Origin: Tetranychus cinnabarinus
Taxonomy: Eukaryota; Arthropoda; Arachnida; Trombidiformes; Tetranychidae
DNA: 64,000 nt
Reading direction: 5' to 3'
Assembly: GCA_022266195.1 (NCBI GenBank)
Contig: WHVY01000002.1
Coordinates: 10,121,001 to 10,185,000 of the forward strand
Shown: in pieces, positions 43,901 through 54,422 of the stretch
Layout of the letters: each line of letters opens with the position of its first letter
Numbering within the stretch: position 1 is the stretch's first letter
Notes under the pieces: model-generated
What the model was told of the DNA's origin: nothing
The model's database searches: none
What the model saw: only the letters and a program-made list of their open reading frames with translations
Position numbers and translations under genes: made by a program

Positions 43901-46900
43901 GTTGAGCTTTTAATCATCTTTTTTGTTTTTCTTATCGATTAAACAATTGGATTAGCAATTTGCCTGATTATTGAATAAAGACAATAAAACAATTTGTTTA
44001 TGCGCAGTCAGGTAACAGATATTCAAGTAACCAGACTGAATGAGGTTGAACCAGTTTGTTGTGACAATAATAATGCAAAATAATCCAATGATAAACTTTG
44101 TTCAACCGTTTAGCTTTATTGAGTCCTTGCAGTTCGAGAAAGCAAACATTGAACTAAACTTGTGGTACAACATTTCTCAGTGAGATTTGAGTTCTACAGT
44201 TTAGATATCGAAACGACTAATGGCTGACCTGTTGGAATGATAATTATTATCGAAGAATCGCATGAAATTCAATGAATTGTGTGGAATAAAAGCTACAGAA
44301 TTCTATTTTTCTCTCATTACAATTTAAAAGGAATATCTTGACGTCACTTCGATAGTCTAATTTGATTCAAATAACTGATGTTCATCTAAAGTAGGCAGAC
44401 ATTGTTTCAGATTAAAGTCGATACAAGTGCTTTTAAAAAAGATTACAATAATTGCATGAAATATTCAATTCTTTCAAGTCGAGAGACAAAAAGTATTTTC
44501 ATCTTTCAATGTTCAACACTTGCTCAAATGATAAAGTGTATAAATGATGAGTAACCAGAATTGGTTGACACAATTGTCAAACATTTAGATATGTAATTGA
44601 ATGGATGTACATCTTTTAGCGAAGAGAAGGAAAAGAAAGAAAATGAAGAAAAATATTCAATCTCGATAATATTTTTACTCTTCATTTCCTCATATTGTCA
44701 AGTTATCTCATCAAATGATGCTAATCTGTTTCCTTGACACACCATCACAGGTCAGAGAGAAAGAGAGAGAGAAAGAAAGTCTGATGAAAATGAAGAGAAA
44801 AGAAAATATAAAGATGACAAAAAAAAGATGGAATGAAAAGGAAGTGAAAGAGAAGCGAAAAAGTAAAATGAAAGAAAAGGTATTTCAATTGAAATGGAGC
44901 CAAAGATGATATTGATACCGAATGAAGACGATTACGATGATGTTGGAAGATAAAAAGAAGCAAAGAGAAAGAAAAATCAATAAAAAAAAGAGAAAAGGAA
45001 AAGACTGGAAACATAAATATTCACTGTATCATGGTAACTCATGAAACCCTAGGAGACTCTTAGAGTAAAGCAAGAATCCATCTTATTGGATTGTGAGATG
45101 AAATGACGATGATGATGATGAAAAGAGAAAAGGCAAAGAGAGAGAGAGAGAGAGAAGAGAAAGAGATGAAAATTATGTTTATATTGAGGCAACAACAATT
45201 TCCTATTCAACTCAACCCAAAGAATTGTATTTAACCAGAGTTTTCATTTTTGTACACTTTTCTCCTTTTTCCTTGCAACTTTAACCATTAAAATGAATGT
45301 TGATATCATCCATGTAATGACCATGAAAAGGGGAACAAAAAAAGTTAATCTAATGTTTCCACTTTTACTTGGCCATTCCAACTTGCATGATAATTAATTG
45401 ATTCACCCTTTTGTACTCATTCCGTTTCATATTGTTCAAGAATAATATCTTTTCAAGTTTACAGTAAAGTTCATTAACAAAGCGGGTTCAGGTTAACCAG
45501 AATATGTTCAATTGATGGAGATTAATTGCTACACCAAATGATCATGTTTACCTTTCAATTTGAGTCCAACTTGTTCTCTGTTCAATGTTTACCTCTTGCT
45601 GTTGCTCAGTATTTAGCTTTTTCTTGCTTCTTTCAGATTCTTTCCTTTTTTTCGCTTCATTTTCATTCATCTCTGAAAGTTCATTTTATCCAGAGGAAAA
45701 CAACAAAAAAGGATAAATAAAAATAATGGATTGACTTGATGAAAGTAGAGAAAGCGTCTCTTGAGTATCTTTTATTTGCTTAAATTGTAAATTACATTTA
45801 CCTTTTATCTCAAAGTTAATTAATTCAATTCACTTTTTACATATTATATAACCTGTTGTTGTTAAAGATTTCAATGAACAGCTCAAATCAACTGGGAATT
45901 TTAATCTGATATCCAAAATTTTCCTCACTTCACTTCACTTTCTTTTAATCCACTTTTCAAGCGGTCAATGCTGCTCTCAATTTAACAAGAAAATTCATTC
46001 GAAAATGGTCACCTTGCTAGGACTTAAGGTCCGTACTCAGGAAAAACAATCAGGGAATCTTGTGGATCAATTTTTCATTGCAAATATTGAATTCGTTTCC
46101 ACTCAAGACTTTGATTGACTTTTCAAATGCCAATGCTTCAAGACGGAAATTTGAATTCTCTGAAAACTATTTTTTCTTCTTGCCCAAAAGACAATGACTT
46201 TAGATGAGCGATTGATCGAAATCTTTGATTACTGCTTTTGGATATTTTTTTTGTGAACAAATATTGAGATTATTTCGAGGCAAAAGTTTACCATAAAATG
46301 AAAAGTGATTTGAGTTGCTTTTAAATTGAAAGTTTGATTGCTCGTTGGAACCAGAAAATGATGAATGTGCGAAAATCATGGTTTTGCTTTCTTTTGTTGA
46401 ATTAACAAGTTGAACAAGTTGAGATAATGTATTTATTATCAAGTAAATATCAACAAATTTGCTTCAATGCTCCTGTTTAATATTCCAATGCCATTAGTGT
46501 TTGGATTCAGAATTATCAGAGTGTCATCATCATCATCATTATACTTACCATTAGAAGCTTCTCTCGATGGAACTTGTTTCACTTTCAACTCATTTTCATG
46601 ATGATAATGATGAGCACAACATAATTTAGTCTAGTAAACCACAAATTTTTCATACAACACTTCAACCAACAGTTTCATTTTCCATGCAAATTGAGCAGAT
46701 ATTGAACTCAAAAGGAGAAAAGTTTGTTTCAAAGTTTTCTTCTCTTCAAGTTTATTCTTTTGATTTACAATTCAAACTGAAATCGCAAAAATTTCAATTG
46801 GAAATGTCATTACACTTTTTCCATGAAAAACTCATGATAATTGCGAAAAAATGAAAAAATATTTCGTCTCATTTTCTCATGTTTATCCACTAATTGAAAA

Positions 46901-49871
46901 ATAAAGTTTCACTCAAGATGCAACATCTTCAAGAGGTAATTACTTCGATAATCAAGTCTGCAATCAACTGCAAAAGAATTTTATAAGAACATGAAAATTT
47001 GTGTGGAATTTTGTTCATCTCTTTCAGTTTCTATTCTTGATTCATTTTTATTCCAGTTTCCATTCTGGTTTCACTTTGATCAAAACCTGGAAACTCCCTC
47101 TTAATGTTATTTATATCTTTACATATTATCACTATTATTCCCTTTTCGTAGTTGAATATTATTAGATTGTTCAATTTTCCCTTTCCTTTTATTCAAACGA
47201 AATTATCGACTTGGAAATTGAAACATTTCAAGTTTTCCAGAGAAGCAAAAGTGAAACGCTTTTCATGTGTTAAATCCAGGATCCAGCAAAACAAACAAAC
47301 GAGAGATTAAATTGAAATGGCAAATGATGAAGGCGATTAAATGAGCTTAACAGACTATTCAAATTTACCCAAAAAAATGACCCAAAAATTTGAAGCTCTA
47401 TTTATGAATACAATGAGGACACAGATACGTAAATAGTGACTCGTTGAAGTGGGGAAAGTGTAACCTTTAAAAATGGCAAAAGGACACCAAGAGACACAAA
47501 TATGAGTAAAGAATGTGTGTTTTACCAGCGAGCAAGAGAGCAAATTAAGGGCCATGAGAAGCAACAGAAGTACAAAGATGAAGATGAGATGAATAGAGAA
47601 AGAGCTCATTATGAGGTTGAAGAGGGGAGAAGGAAAAGTGAAAAAGATCGTGTTGATGACCGTTCATTGGTAACCTTTATAACTGGTCTTTTCATTTGTT
47701 GAAAAGCTTCTGTCTACTTTGGCTTGTCTTTGTCGTTTTGTCTGTCTGTCAATTACGGGCTCATCCAAACAAGCAAACTTTTCTTTTCCCTTCTTCTTCT
47801 TCTTACCATTCCTCATCATCTTCATCCTCATCTTTTCCCGTTAATTCAATAGTCTTTCTCTTGTCAGGTTTCCCAGGGCAGAAGCTCTTCAAGTAAACCT
47901 TTAGCCTTCACCTCCTCCTTATCTTCCTCATCCTCCCTTCGCCTCTCTACGCAGTCCTGCCAGTTGCTACTAGTTTTAGCTCATTGACTCAAAAACAGAG
48001 TGAACAAGAGCAAGCAAATAAAAAAAGGAATCAATAAGTTTTTACAAATAGCGTTATCCGTGGTTTCCTTTCATTTAAAATGCCCATTTCTTTGCTTCAT
48101 TCCCTTGATTCACTGTCAACTTGGTCCAACCTTCTGACACCCAAATAAAGAGCCTATTCAATTAATGATAACTTTACCAATCAAAGGGAGAAAAAAGATT
48201 TGGAATTTTTGATTTGAAAAAAATGTGATGAAAAAGGCCGCAAGTAAAATGTACTTTTGAACAATATTGTAATACATATTTTCATATATATTGCAATAAC
48301 TTGATAACATAATTCATTGTGTTGTGTTGTTTGTTTGGTATTATGAGCTAAGCGTTGTAAAAGCACACGATTGTTAATGCACTTTAATTTTGGTTCAAAC
48401 CGTTATTGTGATACACAAAGAAGTGACAATACAATGCAATAAGGTTATTGTCAGTTTGACTAAGAAGAGGAAAGAGACTTTTTTTCAGGGTAAAAGTCGT
48501 TGTTTGCTGCTTTACTTCAATTGACTAATTAGCTTAAGTAGTTTGGATGATGATGAGGTTAAATGAGTGACAAAATGCAATCAAATGTTATTGCTTTTGT
48601 GCCTACTTGCTGGGCATACTTACCCCAGTTTCTGGACATTCATTGACACTTCCTGCAATGTAATCCATGTTTCGTGATAAAACTGATCCATTGTAGCAAA
48701 GGTGAATGTTTTCAGCAAATTTAGCCTCAATCAAGGGCAATGGGAATATACAGATTGCTGAATGGGCTGAGGGTCGGGTGGTGTGATCACGCGAAGAGAC
48801 AAAGGCACCGATAAACACTTGGGTACCTCTGGGCAGTCGATAAGAGTCAATCAAATTGTGACCTGCACGAACAACTGAACCACCCGAGAGAAGATTGTAA
48901 TCTATTCCAGTGTGTGGATCAATGCATGAAATGGTAATCTCTGAATACGAATGGAAGCCAGCATCAGAAGCACACACTCGACCCAACCTAGACACGTAGC
49001 CCCACTCTTCAAGAGCTCTGAGAGACGATTTACGCTGGACAGCGGCAAAATAGACAAAGTCTCCAGATGCAAAACCGGTAACATATTTGACCAGAAAATA
49101 GTCTCTCAGGTGAGATGAAATGTCTACTCTACCCGAATCGGTAAAAGACTTTTCAATTATGGTAAACAACCTTGGACCGGGTTCCAGTGAACGAGATGAT
49201 ATGGCGGGAACAAGTTCACGATAGGGTCCAAGTCGAGTGTAGGTTGCAGCCACATAGAGAACCGATTCACCCTTTTCTCCATAGTAAAAGGCTGGACCCA
49301 CAAAGGCTACAGTTGAAGAGTTTTCATCATTGGCTGCTACTGGAACCTCAATCAGTGACTCGGCTCGACTAATGTCATCCATACGGTGACGACGACATGA
49401 ACCTTGCCTAACCGATCCACAGGCAATCAACATTCTTGACTCGGGGTCAAGAAGTAAAACTTTATTCACATTGTTGGTTGCCTTGATTGCCACACTTTCA
49501 ACCGCTGAACAATCTGAAGGTGAACAATAGGGACTATCGTCGATTGGACCCGTTCTTTGGCTTACCTCCAAGGAAAGGTCATCGGAAAATTGGTAAATCC
49601 AATTGGTTGCACCAATGTAAAGTCGACCAGTGACTGGATCAACAACTAGATGGGTAAAGTTGATGCTCTTGTTGGGTGTAGTGTAAGATGCGTAAATTGG
49701 CGGTTCAACATTGGAAGGTGAAGGTGAATCACTTTGAAAAAAAGTATAATGATGGGAACGATGAGTGAGGCAAACGTCGAGAAACGAGGCCATTAAAATT
49801 GACCATAAAAATATTGTCAACGTTTGATGAGTATTTGGTATTCCTATTGTTGATTGAAAACATGGATTCAT
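4828..49871 (-). CDS. PlexB: Plexin receptor, B-type likely; 5' 14 exons (3' part outside window)
   Basis: Plexins are single-pass receptors for semaphorins in axon guidance and cell migration. I assembled 14 exons by hand from splice sites: 49,871-48,624; 40,728-40,552; 18,748-18,620; 18,547-18,447; 18,361-18,208; 18,018-17,856; 17,414-17,318; 17,066-16,955; 16,895-16,764; 16,302-16,210; 15,450-15,366; 15,297-15,125; 5,153-5,008; 4,933-4,828. They sum to 2,916 nt (972 codons), and every junction keeps the frame. Order along the protein: signal peptide about 17-36; sema about 68-510; PSI1 about 527-575; linker/IPT-like region; PSI2 about 691-727; linker/IPT-like region; PSI3 about 835-884; IPT1 from about 885. 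The PSI3-IPT1 stretch (CPPPRI, GPIEGGT, GIPC, EYNVSVR, VVCRTG) resembles plexin-B more than plexin-A. Family members are about 1,900-2,100 residues, so roughly half, including the membrane span and RasGAP-like region, lies beyond position 1. Plexin is near certain; the B subtype is inference at about 0.7. Confidence 0.95.
5008..5153 (-). CDS. PlexB: Plexin exon 13: first half of IPT1
   Basis: Acceptor cgttttgtag, donor GTAAAT. It encodes IYPLSGPIEGGTLVTIKGSN, then IGGIPC and VEYNVSV, and ends two bases into an Arg codon. GPxxGGT is the classic IPT/TIG start. Confidence 0.93.
5154..15124 (-). other. Plexin intron 12 (9,971 nt)
   Basis: Flanked by donor GTAAGA after exon 12 and acceptor TTTTGTAG before exon 13. 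I see no coding exon or RNA gene. It holds a cluster of GGGAGT motifs at 12,048-12,098 and scattered GATGAT/CATCAT simple repeats (for example 8,190-8,220 and 9,890-9,915). Confidence 0.75.
12048..12098 (+). repeat. Cluster of GGGAGT motifs
   Basis: ACTGGGAGTTG, ATTGGGAGTG, ACTGGGAGTTGGG and CTGGGAGTGGG follow one another within about 50 nt of plexin intron 12. The same word recurs, in either orientation, at 15,456, 19,187, 25,704-25,812, 35,585, 38,778 and 39,691. Confidence 0.6.
15125..15297 (-). CDS. PlexB: Plexin exon 12: PSI3 domain
   Basis: Acceptor aatcactag, donor GTAAGA. It encodes VTLYKCDLLG, then PSI3 with DCSLC and YQCVWCSGSC, and ends SCPPPRIDL at phase 0. The CPPP ending resembles plexin-B. 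It is followed by a 9,971-nt intron. Confidence 0.92.
15366..15450 (-). CDS. PlexB: Plexin exon 11: last strands before PSI3
   Basis: Acceptor caacctcaag, donor GTAAGT. It encodes YTYQSDVGKMYAQLSVLWDG and then the split codon leading to PSI3. The motif LSVLWDG...ID is typical of plexins just upstream of PSI3. Confidence 0.88.
15451..16209 (-). other. Plexin intron 10, with TTCGAA/AAGTTCT repeats
   Basis: 759 nt. At about 15,990-16,135 short units such as TTTCGAA, TTTTCGAAAA and AAAAGTTCTAAA recur in a degenerate array of GAAnnTTC-like words. A GGGAGTG motif lies at 15,456-15,468, next to the exon 11 acceptor. Confidence 0.6.
16210..16302 (-). CDS. PlexB: Plexin exon 10: inter-PSI beta-sandwich
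   Basis: Acceptor caattcag, donor GTAAGT, phase 0 at both ends (31 codons). It encodes ANLECIIEIEG to IICAPNM, matching the LxCxxxIEG...xCxP pattern of plexin linker domains. Confidence 0.88.
16764..16895 (-). CDS. PlexB: Plexin exon 9: region between PSI2 and PSI3
   Basis: Acceptor taccacag, donor GTGAGT, phase 0 at both ends (44 codons). It encodes SEYCPSFRIDHEILIPNG and VQNFGNQM, the start of the second inter-PSI beta-sandwich. Confidence 0.9.
16955..17066 (-). CDS. PlexB: Plexin exon 8: PSI2 domain
   Basis: Acceptor cgtctttag, donor GTAAGT. It encodes CRSCVKAKWPCNWCIQDNQC and further cysteines, a compact second PSI. It ends SNEN at phase 0. The following intron is only 59 nt. Confidence 0.9.
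17318..17414 (-). CDS. PlexB: Plexin exon 7: last strands before PSI2
   Basis: Acceptor ttaattcag, donor GTGAGT. It encodes DHVLINLSVRS and ends FVYYECSVHK plus two bases of the next codon. The FxxYxCSVH pattern leads directly into PSI2 in plexins. Confidence 0.9.
17856..18018 (-). CDS. PlexB: Plexin exon 6: region between PSI1 and PSI2
   Basis: Acceptor cattttacag, donor GTATAA. It encodes VELYITQLPPSP through YLCLFGDS and LSCRTPP, the beta-sandwich (IPT-like) segment that separates PSI1 from PSI2. It ends one base into a codon. Confidence 0.9.
18208..18361 (-). CDS. PlexB: Plexin exon 5: end of PSI1 and linker
   Basis: Acceptor cgtgtaaag, donor GTAAGT. It completes the split Arg codon, continues RCTSRSDC (the last PSI1 cysteines), runs through WLPLGTSQC and ends FTAISN at phase 0. 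Confidence 0.9.
18447..18547 (-). CDS. PlexB: Plexin exon 4: PSI1 domain
   Basis: Acceptor ttcttctttag, donor GTAATT. The exon encodes VAKVKVERC and then the PSI signature with C-x5-C-x2-C spacing and NPYCGWCSLE. It ends two bases into an Arg codon. The intron before it is 72 nt and the one after is 85 nt. Confidence 0.93.
18620..18748 (-). CDS. PlexB: Plexin exon 3: end of sema domain
   Basis: Acceptor ctttatcag, donor GTAAAG, phase 0 (43 codons). It begins VLISSYDAGHEFEQ and ends FVITATPYK. This is the final sema beta strands that precede PSI1. Confidence 0.92.
19014..19031. repeat. (AC)n microsatellite
   Basis: About nine AC units in tandem, inside plexin intron 2. Confidence 0.9.
25704..25812 (-). 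repeat. Cluster of GGGAGT motifs (reverse orientation)
   Basis: CAACTCCCAG, CACTCCCTG, CACTCCAAG, CACTCCCAAT, TACTCCCTG and CACTCCCAGC recur within about 110 nt of plexin intron 2. They are the complement of the motif at 12,048-12,098. Confidence 0.55.
35224..35310. repeat. ATCGAT-rich palindromic patch
   Basis: Five ATCGAT/ATCGATC-type words lie in less than 90 nt, including a perfect 16-nt palindrome ATAAGATCGATCTTAT (35,236-35,251) and TTTATCGATTTT. It is inside plexin intron 2. Confidence 0.5.
37214..37500 (+). mobile_element. tRNA-derived SINE-like element
   Basis: The first 71 nt look like a decayed tRNA. A box-A-like segment (TAGTATAACGGTTAGCATA, 37,221-37,239) is followed about 25 nt later by a box-B-like GGTTCGAGCCC (37,264-37,274) and a 3' acceptor-like TCCGAGG. 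The anticodon stem does not pair, and the T stem pairs at only about three of five positions, so this is not a working tRNA gene. The following roughly 215 nt are less A+T-rich than the surrounding intron and contain a perfect 16-nt palindrome (37,424-37,439), as expected of a SINE body. The 3' end and target-site duplications are not clear. Confidence 0.5.
40552..40728 (-). CDS. PlexB: Plexin exon 2: C-terminal sema blade
   Basis: The acceptor is ...ttactcag and the donor GTAAGTTT; phase 0 at both ends (59 codons). It starts RAGNILNFCNE and ends FLGTSSGHLKK. The TxxGxLKK-type ending is typical of the last sema blade in plexins and semaphorins. It stands alone between introns of 7.9 kb and 21.8 kb. 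Confidence 0.93.
40729..48623 (-). other. Plexin intron 1 (7.9 kb)
   Basis: It lies between donor GTAAGT after exon 1 and acceptor TTACTCAG before exon 2. Short simple repeats sit at 42,396-42,414 (GT-rich), 42,850-42,875 (TC), 44,750-44,785 and 45,136-45,165 (GA), and about 47,795-47,840 (TTC/TCA). I see no coding exon; open frames here are low-complexity. Confidence 0.75.
45136..45165. repeat. (GA)n microsatellite
   Basis: A run of GA dinucleotides with slight interruptions. It sits in a wider purine-rich stretch (about 44,750-45,170) in plexin intron 1. Confidence 0.85.
48624..49871 (-). CDS. PlexB: Plexin exon 1: signal peptide and most of sema domain
   Basis: 416 codons. I start at ATG 49,871 (MNPCFQ): it has A at -3, and residues 17-36 form a hydrophobic signal-peptide core. 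The open frame continues upstream only from a TTG. Sema hallmarks include VVDPVTGRLYIGATNWIYQF (about 76-95), the TGPIDDSPYC motif (107-116) and CGSVRQGSC. The exon ends at ETG followed by donor GTAAGT (48,623-48,618), phase 0. Holding most of the sema domain in one large exon contrasts with the small downstream exons. Confidence 0.95.
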
Positions 49872-52800
49872 GGTTTTGGATGAAAGAAGAAGAAAACTTT
49901 CTCTCTTCTTCTGATCCTTTTTTTTGACCACAGAAAATGAAGGAAAAACTAAAAATTGATTTTCGTTCAACCGTTCAACTGAATCAAGTGGCAAGCAACA
50001 AGCTAAAAGGCAACTCGAAAAATTGAAATTGACTAAAAGTAAAAATTGATATTAATGATTGACTTTCATGATGAGGATAAATTGGATTCGTAAAGAATCA
50101 CATTTCTATTTCCTGTTGATTGTTGAACTTTTCCCTTTTCATTCCTTTTTCTTACACTCGATTATTTACAATGTTATTGATGGTCAATGGTGATGTCCAA
50201 ATGTGGTAATTGTTGCACTCATTGATTGACAAACTCACAGCACAAAATTGTTGACCTTTTATATTATCCTTTACACAATGGAATCAATCAAATGGAACAA
50301 TCAGAATTGGAGAAAAAAATTTTCCTCCAAAAAATAAAAGCAAAAGTTTCTCATTCTAATCTGATTGCAGCTCAAGCTACTACTCTTGCCTTGCACTGAT
50401 TAACTTGCCACCAGAAAATGTGATAATTTTCAATCAATTATTGAAATTCCAGAGAAGACAAAATTTCAAACAAATTCGAAACATTCGAAGCAAAAATTGA
50501 ACATTTTTCCATGTTGCGGTTTCACTTGAAATTAATCAATAAGGTTGACATGTTTTGCTCAATGAAAACGTGATTATGATGTTTATGAATAATGATGAAA
50601 TTGAAATTCGAAGTGAAAAGCGGCAAAACTCAGTTTTGCATCATTGATGGAAACACGGTCAACACACACGAAAACGAAAACACGGTTTAAAGTTGTTCCA
50701 AGTTTAAGTCAATTTTTTAGGTTTGCGTTTATTCAGTTTATTGTACAAAAAGATGGGCACAAATTTAATGCAAACTGAAATGGTTACCAATAACGAGAAG
50801 ACTGAAGTTTAACCAAAGTGAAAAAGTAATGAAAGCAAAAGAGTTTAAACGGAGCAGAATCCCGCTTCGAAAATCAATAGACTGTCTCACTCTCTTTCTC
50901 TTCTTTCCTTTCACATCTTTTCCTCTGTCTATTGACATTGCCTATGGATGTCAACTGCTGCCCTCTACTTATTATCATTCACTTTTGTTGCAAAAAGATA
51001 TTGACCTTTGTGCTTTACAATGCGCCGTTTCTTGGTCACTTGGATGATGAGGAAAGAGACTGGATAAAGATGAAAAAAATGTCAATCAACAAATGACTGT
51101 ATTGGCCAATTACAACTGACTTGCTTGACCTCAGTCTTTCAAATTGTTTTGTTTTTGTCCAACAAACATCGAGGTTTACAGTGTTTGTATGCCGCAAGTG
51201 TGCTCGATTGAATTCATTGAAAATTGGTGGTTCATTTGATTCTGGTGGAAAATTGTTTGAAGAGAAATTTGAAAATTTGGGCAAATTCCTTTTTGGCGAA
51301 TCACTTTTTTGATTTTTCTTTGTATTCAATGGAATTTCCAAATATATGAATTTATTTGACACATTTTAGCCTAAACATGTCAAACATTGGAAAATAAATT
51401 TATTGAAAAATATCTTTCAAAAGTCAAGGTTTGACTTAACAGAGGAAAAAGGTTAGTCCTGTCTGGTTCCATTATTGTACAGTGAGGTATAAAGGACATT
51501 TATCAAAGTTGAAGTTCACGGTAAAATAGCATTTAAATTTTTTTAGTTCTTCATGCATTTAAAGTTAATGTGAAGCAGTATCGACTTGGCCTATTAGATC
51601 TTAATGAAGAATCACAAAACATAGAAAACTACAAAATGTCCGAACTTTCGATAAGAATGCGATCTATTCTTAATTATATTCTAGGTATCATGAACATAAT
51701 TAGAGCAATCTTTGATACAACTTGAAAACTCTCTTTTCGTGGAATCGGCAAAATCGATGTTCGCGTAAAGATTAATTCATTGATACTAACAGCCTTCAAG
51801 TTTCACTTGGGAAAGAAGCTATCAAAATCTATTTCATTGGTTAAGAAAAAGCAAACTAGAAATAGAACACTCGAGCACTGACGGAGCATTGAAACGACCT
51901 AAAGAGCTGAAAATCCTACAGTAATCTTGAAGAACATGATAATTCGAAAAAATGAAGATATTTTTCCTTTTCGAGTTTCTGAGACTCATGAAGTATGAAT
52001 GAACTGAGCTATCAATATTTGGTACGAAAAATGAAATATTTTTGAAATCGAACCAAGCTGACTAATTATCAAACTTTGATAATCGTGTTTCTGTGCTTTA
52101 CTTGATTGTGACAAAAACTGTGATGAACTCAATATTGGTTCATCAAATTCATCGCCTTGTTGCTATCATCATACAATGCTGGAAAAGAGTTGAACGGTTA
52201 ATTTGATTTACCAAACCTGAAGAAAAGTTGATTTAAAATATTCAAATTTGTTTCGAGAGGCAAAAGTTTTCTTTCATAATCAAATACATCTTGATTTGGT
52301 TTTTCATTTTGCAGAGTTTTCCAACTCAATTGTGATTGTTACATGAATTATTTTATACGATGAATACAAGACTAAAGATTATATTGGCAAAAAGTAGTTG
52401 AAGCAAAAATCATCATCCAAATATTGAGAGTTATTTTGCGAAAAAATAGAAATGTCGATACATTGGTTATCAAATTTTCTCAGAGTAGATATTAATTTCA
52501 TTCCCAGTTGAGTATTTGTTGCTTGCAGGTTCAATTGGATTGAGAAGGTTTAGAGCAGAACAACAATGATGAAGATAAATTTGAATGTTTTTAACTCTAT
52601 TGTTGTTGCCATTCATACATGAATGTTGTTACATTGTTCAATCATGTTTTCATCAAATTTTCCTGATTCCACTCTTTTTTACCATCTCAAAACTTCACAC
52701 CATTTCCAAGGCGAATCTAATAGAAAATGGATTTTCCGTTAAAGTAGAGTGCAAAAAAAAGATGAAATAACATGGATTATTATCAATACAATGGCATTTA

Positions 52801-54422
52801 TCCGCTTGTTCAACTCTTTTTGCAAATTTATTTACCTTCAAGTGGTTAACCATTTCAATTTCAATTTTGATTCTCTGTAAATTGAACATTTTTTGTCTGA
52901 TTATTAAACTCACTTTGATTCACTGAAACAGCTCTTTTCATTTGTTGTAAAGTGTTCATTTTTTACTTCTCGTTATTTACAATTTCATTGTGTTAAAATG
53001 AACTTTAATAAACTTGACTTTTTTTCATCGACAAATGGTGATGTAAACATGACGAACCAATGGCGAAAAAAAAGAGTTCTAATTGAAATGGCAAGGATGA
53101 AAAGGCTTAAGATGTGAATTACAAGTTTCAATTGTGTGTCCATTCAATTGAATCTTGAGCTCATGATAACGAAATTAGTGACGAAAAGGAAATGATAAAG
53201 AGTCAGGGAAAGTAAAGGTATTTAAAAAAAGAAGAGAAAAGGCAATACTAGAAAATGATGAGGATGAGGATGAGAAGGAAGACGAAAAGGAAAAGATGAA
53301 AAGGTTGTTAGGAAAGAAAACCTTAATTTGCTGTTTTAGTCCCATGAGGTCTTATGGTTTGACTTATTAAAGTTAATTTGGTTGCCAAGAGTTGAGCAAA
53401 AATTGTTGCTTACTTTGGCTTTTCATTGCAATAACTCTAATTGCTATTACTAGGCTTTTGATAAATACATATGTTTGATATAATATCTAGCAAAAAGATA
53501 TGAGACTATTTAATGGCTAATGAGAGTTATTCAGGTCAACGGAATGGGTTTTTTCCTCTTTTTTTCGTTGGTTACTCGAGATCAGTTTGGGGATAATTTT
53601 CTTGATCCTGATTAAAGTTTCATTACTTGCATTTCAATTTGATGAAATTTTTCTTGTTGAATTTGCGCTTCTTTCAATGCGATGAAAAGGCAATAAAAAG
53701 ATTATCTCGAGATGCCAGATGAGTTGGGTTGACTTTTTTTCTCGTGTTTTGTCTTGTCCATTGTAACTTTTTTTCTGGTAAAATCGTTGTAAATGTTTCA
53801 CGATTGTGTATTTGTTACTTAGCTTTATTTTTTTATTGCTGTTACTGTTACTTTTAACTGGTTCGTGAAGCAAACTTGTTTCAATCTAACCAATCAATCG
53901 ATGAACAAGAATGAAAGGCTACTCATTTATCAAGCAAACGCTGATTACAACTGACAGGTTAACGTGATAATTAATTAATACTATTTACCTTTCATCTTTT
54001 GTTTCTTATGGTTTTACAAGTTCCAAGAAACTGTGACGCTGGCTTTATTTTTTTTTGCTTGTCTCTTTTTCAAAATTCAAATTAAAGGCTGTTCAATTGA
54101 TGGAAGTTCAATCCTAAGGTTGGACCTCAATCTGGTGGAACTCATCAGCAATGAGAAAAACTAGAATGAAATAAAATCTGGAGATAGTTCAAATAAACAG
54201 ATTCAAGTAAACAAAAGAAACAGCCGTTATGAATTTAAAATGAAAAGACGGTTAACTTGTGACAAAGAGAAAGCAGACAAACCTTATGACATCATATCAT
54301 TAAGAAAAGTAAACAAACGCTACCTAATGAGTGTTGAAGGGATGAAAATAAATTGTTTTTATTTGAAAATTTTCCTTTAATTGTTATAATTTATTGATTT
54401 TTTTAATCTCTTCTTTTCGCAG
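49872..54422. other. 5' flank of plexin; intergenic
   Basis: This lies between the plexin start codon and the divergent orphan exon. I see no recognisable core promoter, complete gene or RNA gene. A short frame at 54,101-54,151 reads KFNPKVGPQSGGT before a stop. It is reminiscent of an IPT start and is listed among the findings. Confidence 0.6.

Noticed and set aside
47502..47702. Plus-strand charged ORF
   Set aside because: Composition reflects a purine-rich tract, with no domain or conservation signal visible.
49172..49372. Plus-strand open frame within plexin exon 1
   Set aside because: Antisense of a well-supported sema-coding exon.
49872..49994. Upstream extension of plexin exon 1 to 49,994
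   Set aside because: The extension would need a TTG start; the first in-frame ATG is at 49,871 with a good Kozak base and is followed by a signal peptide.
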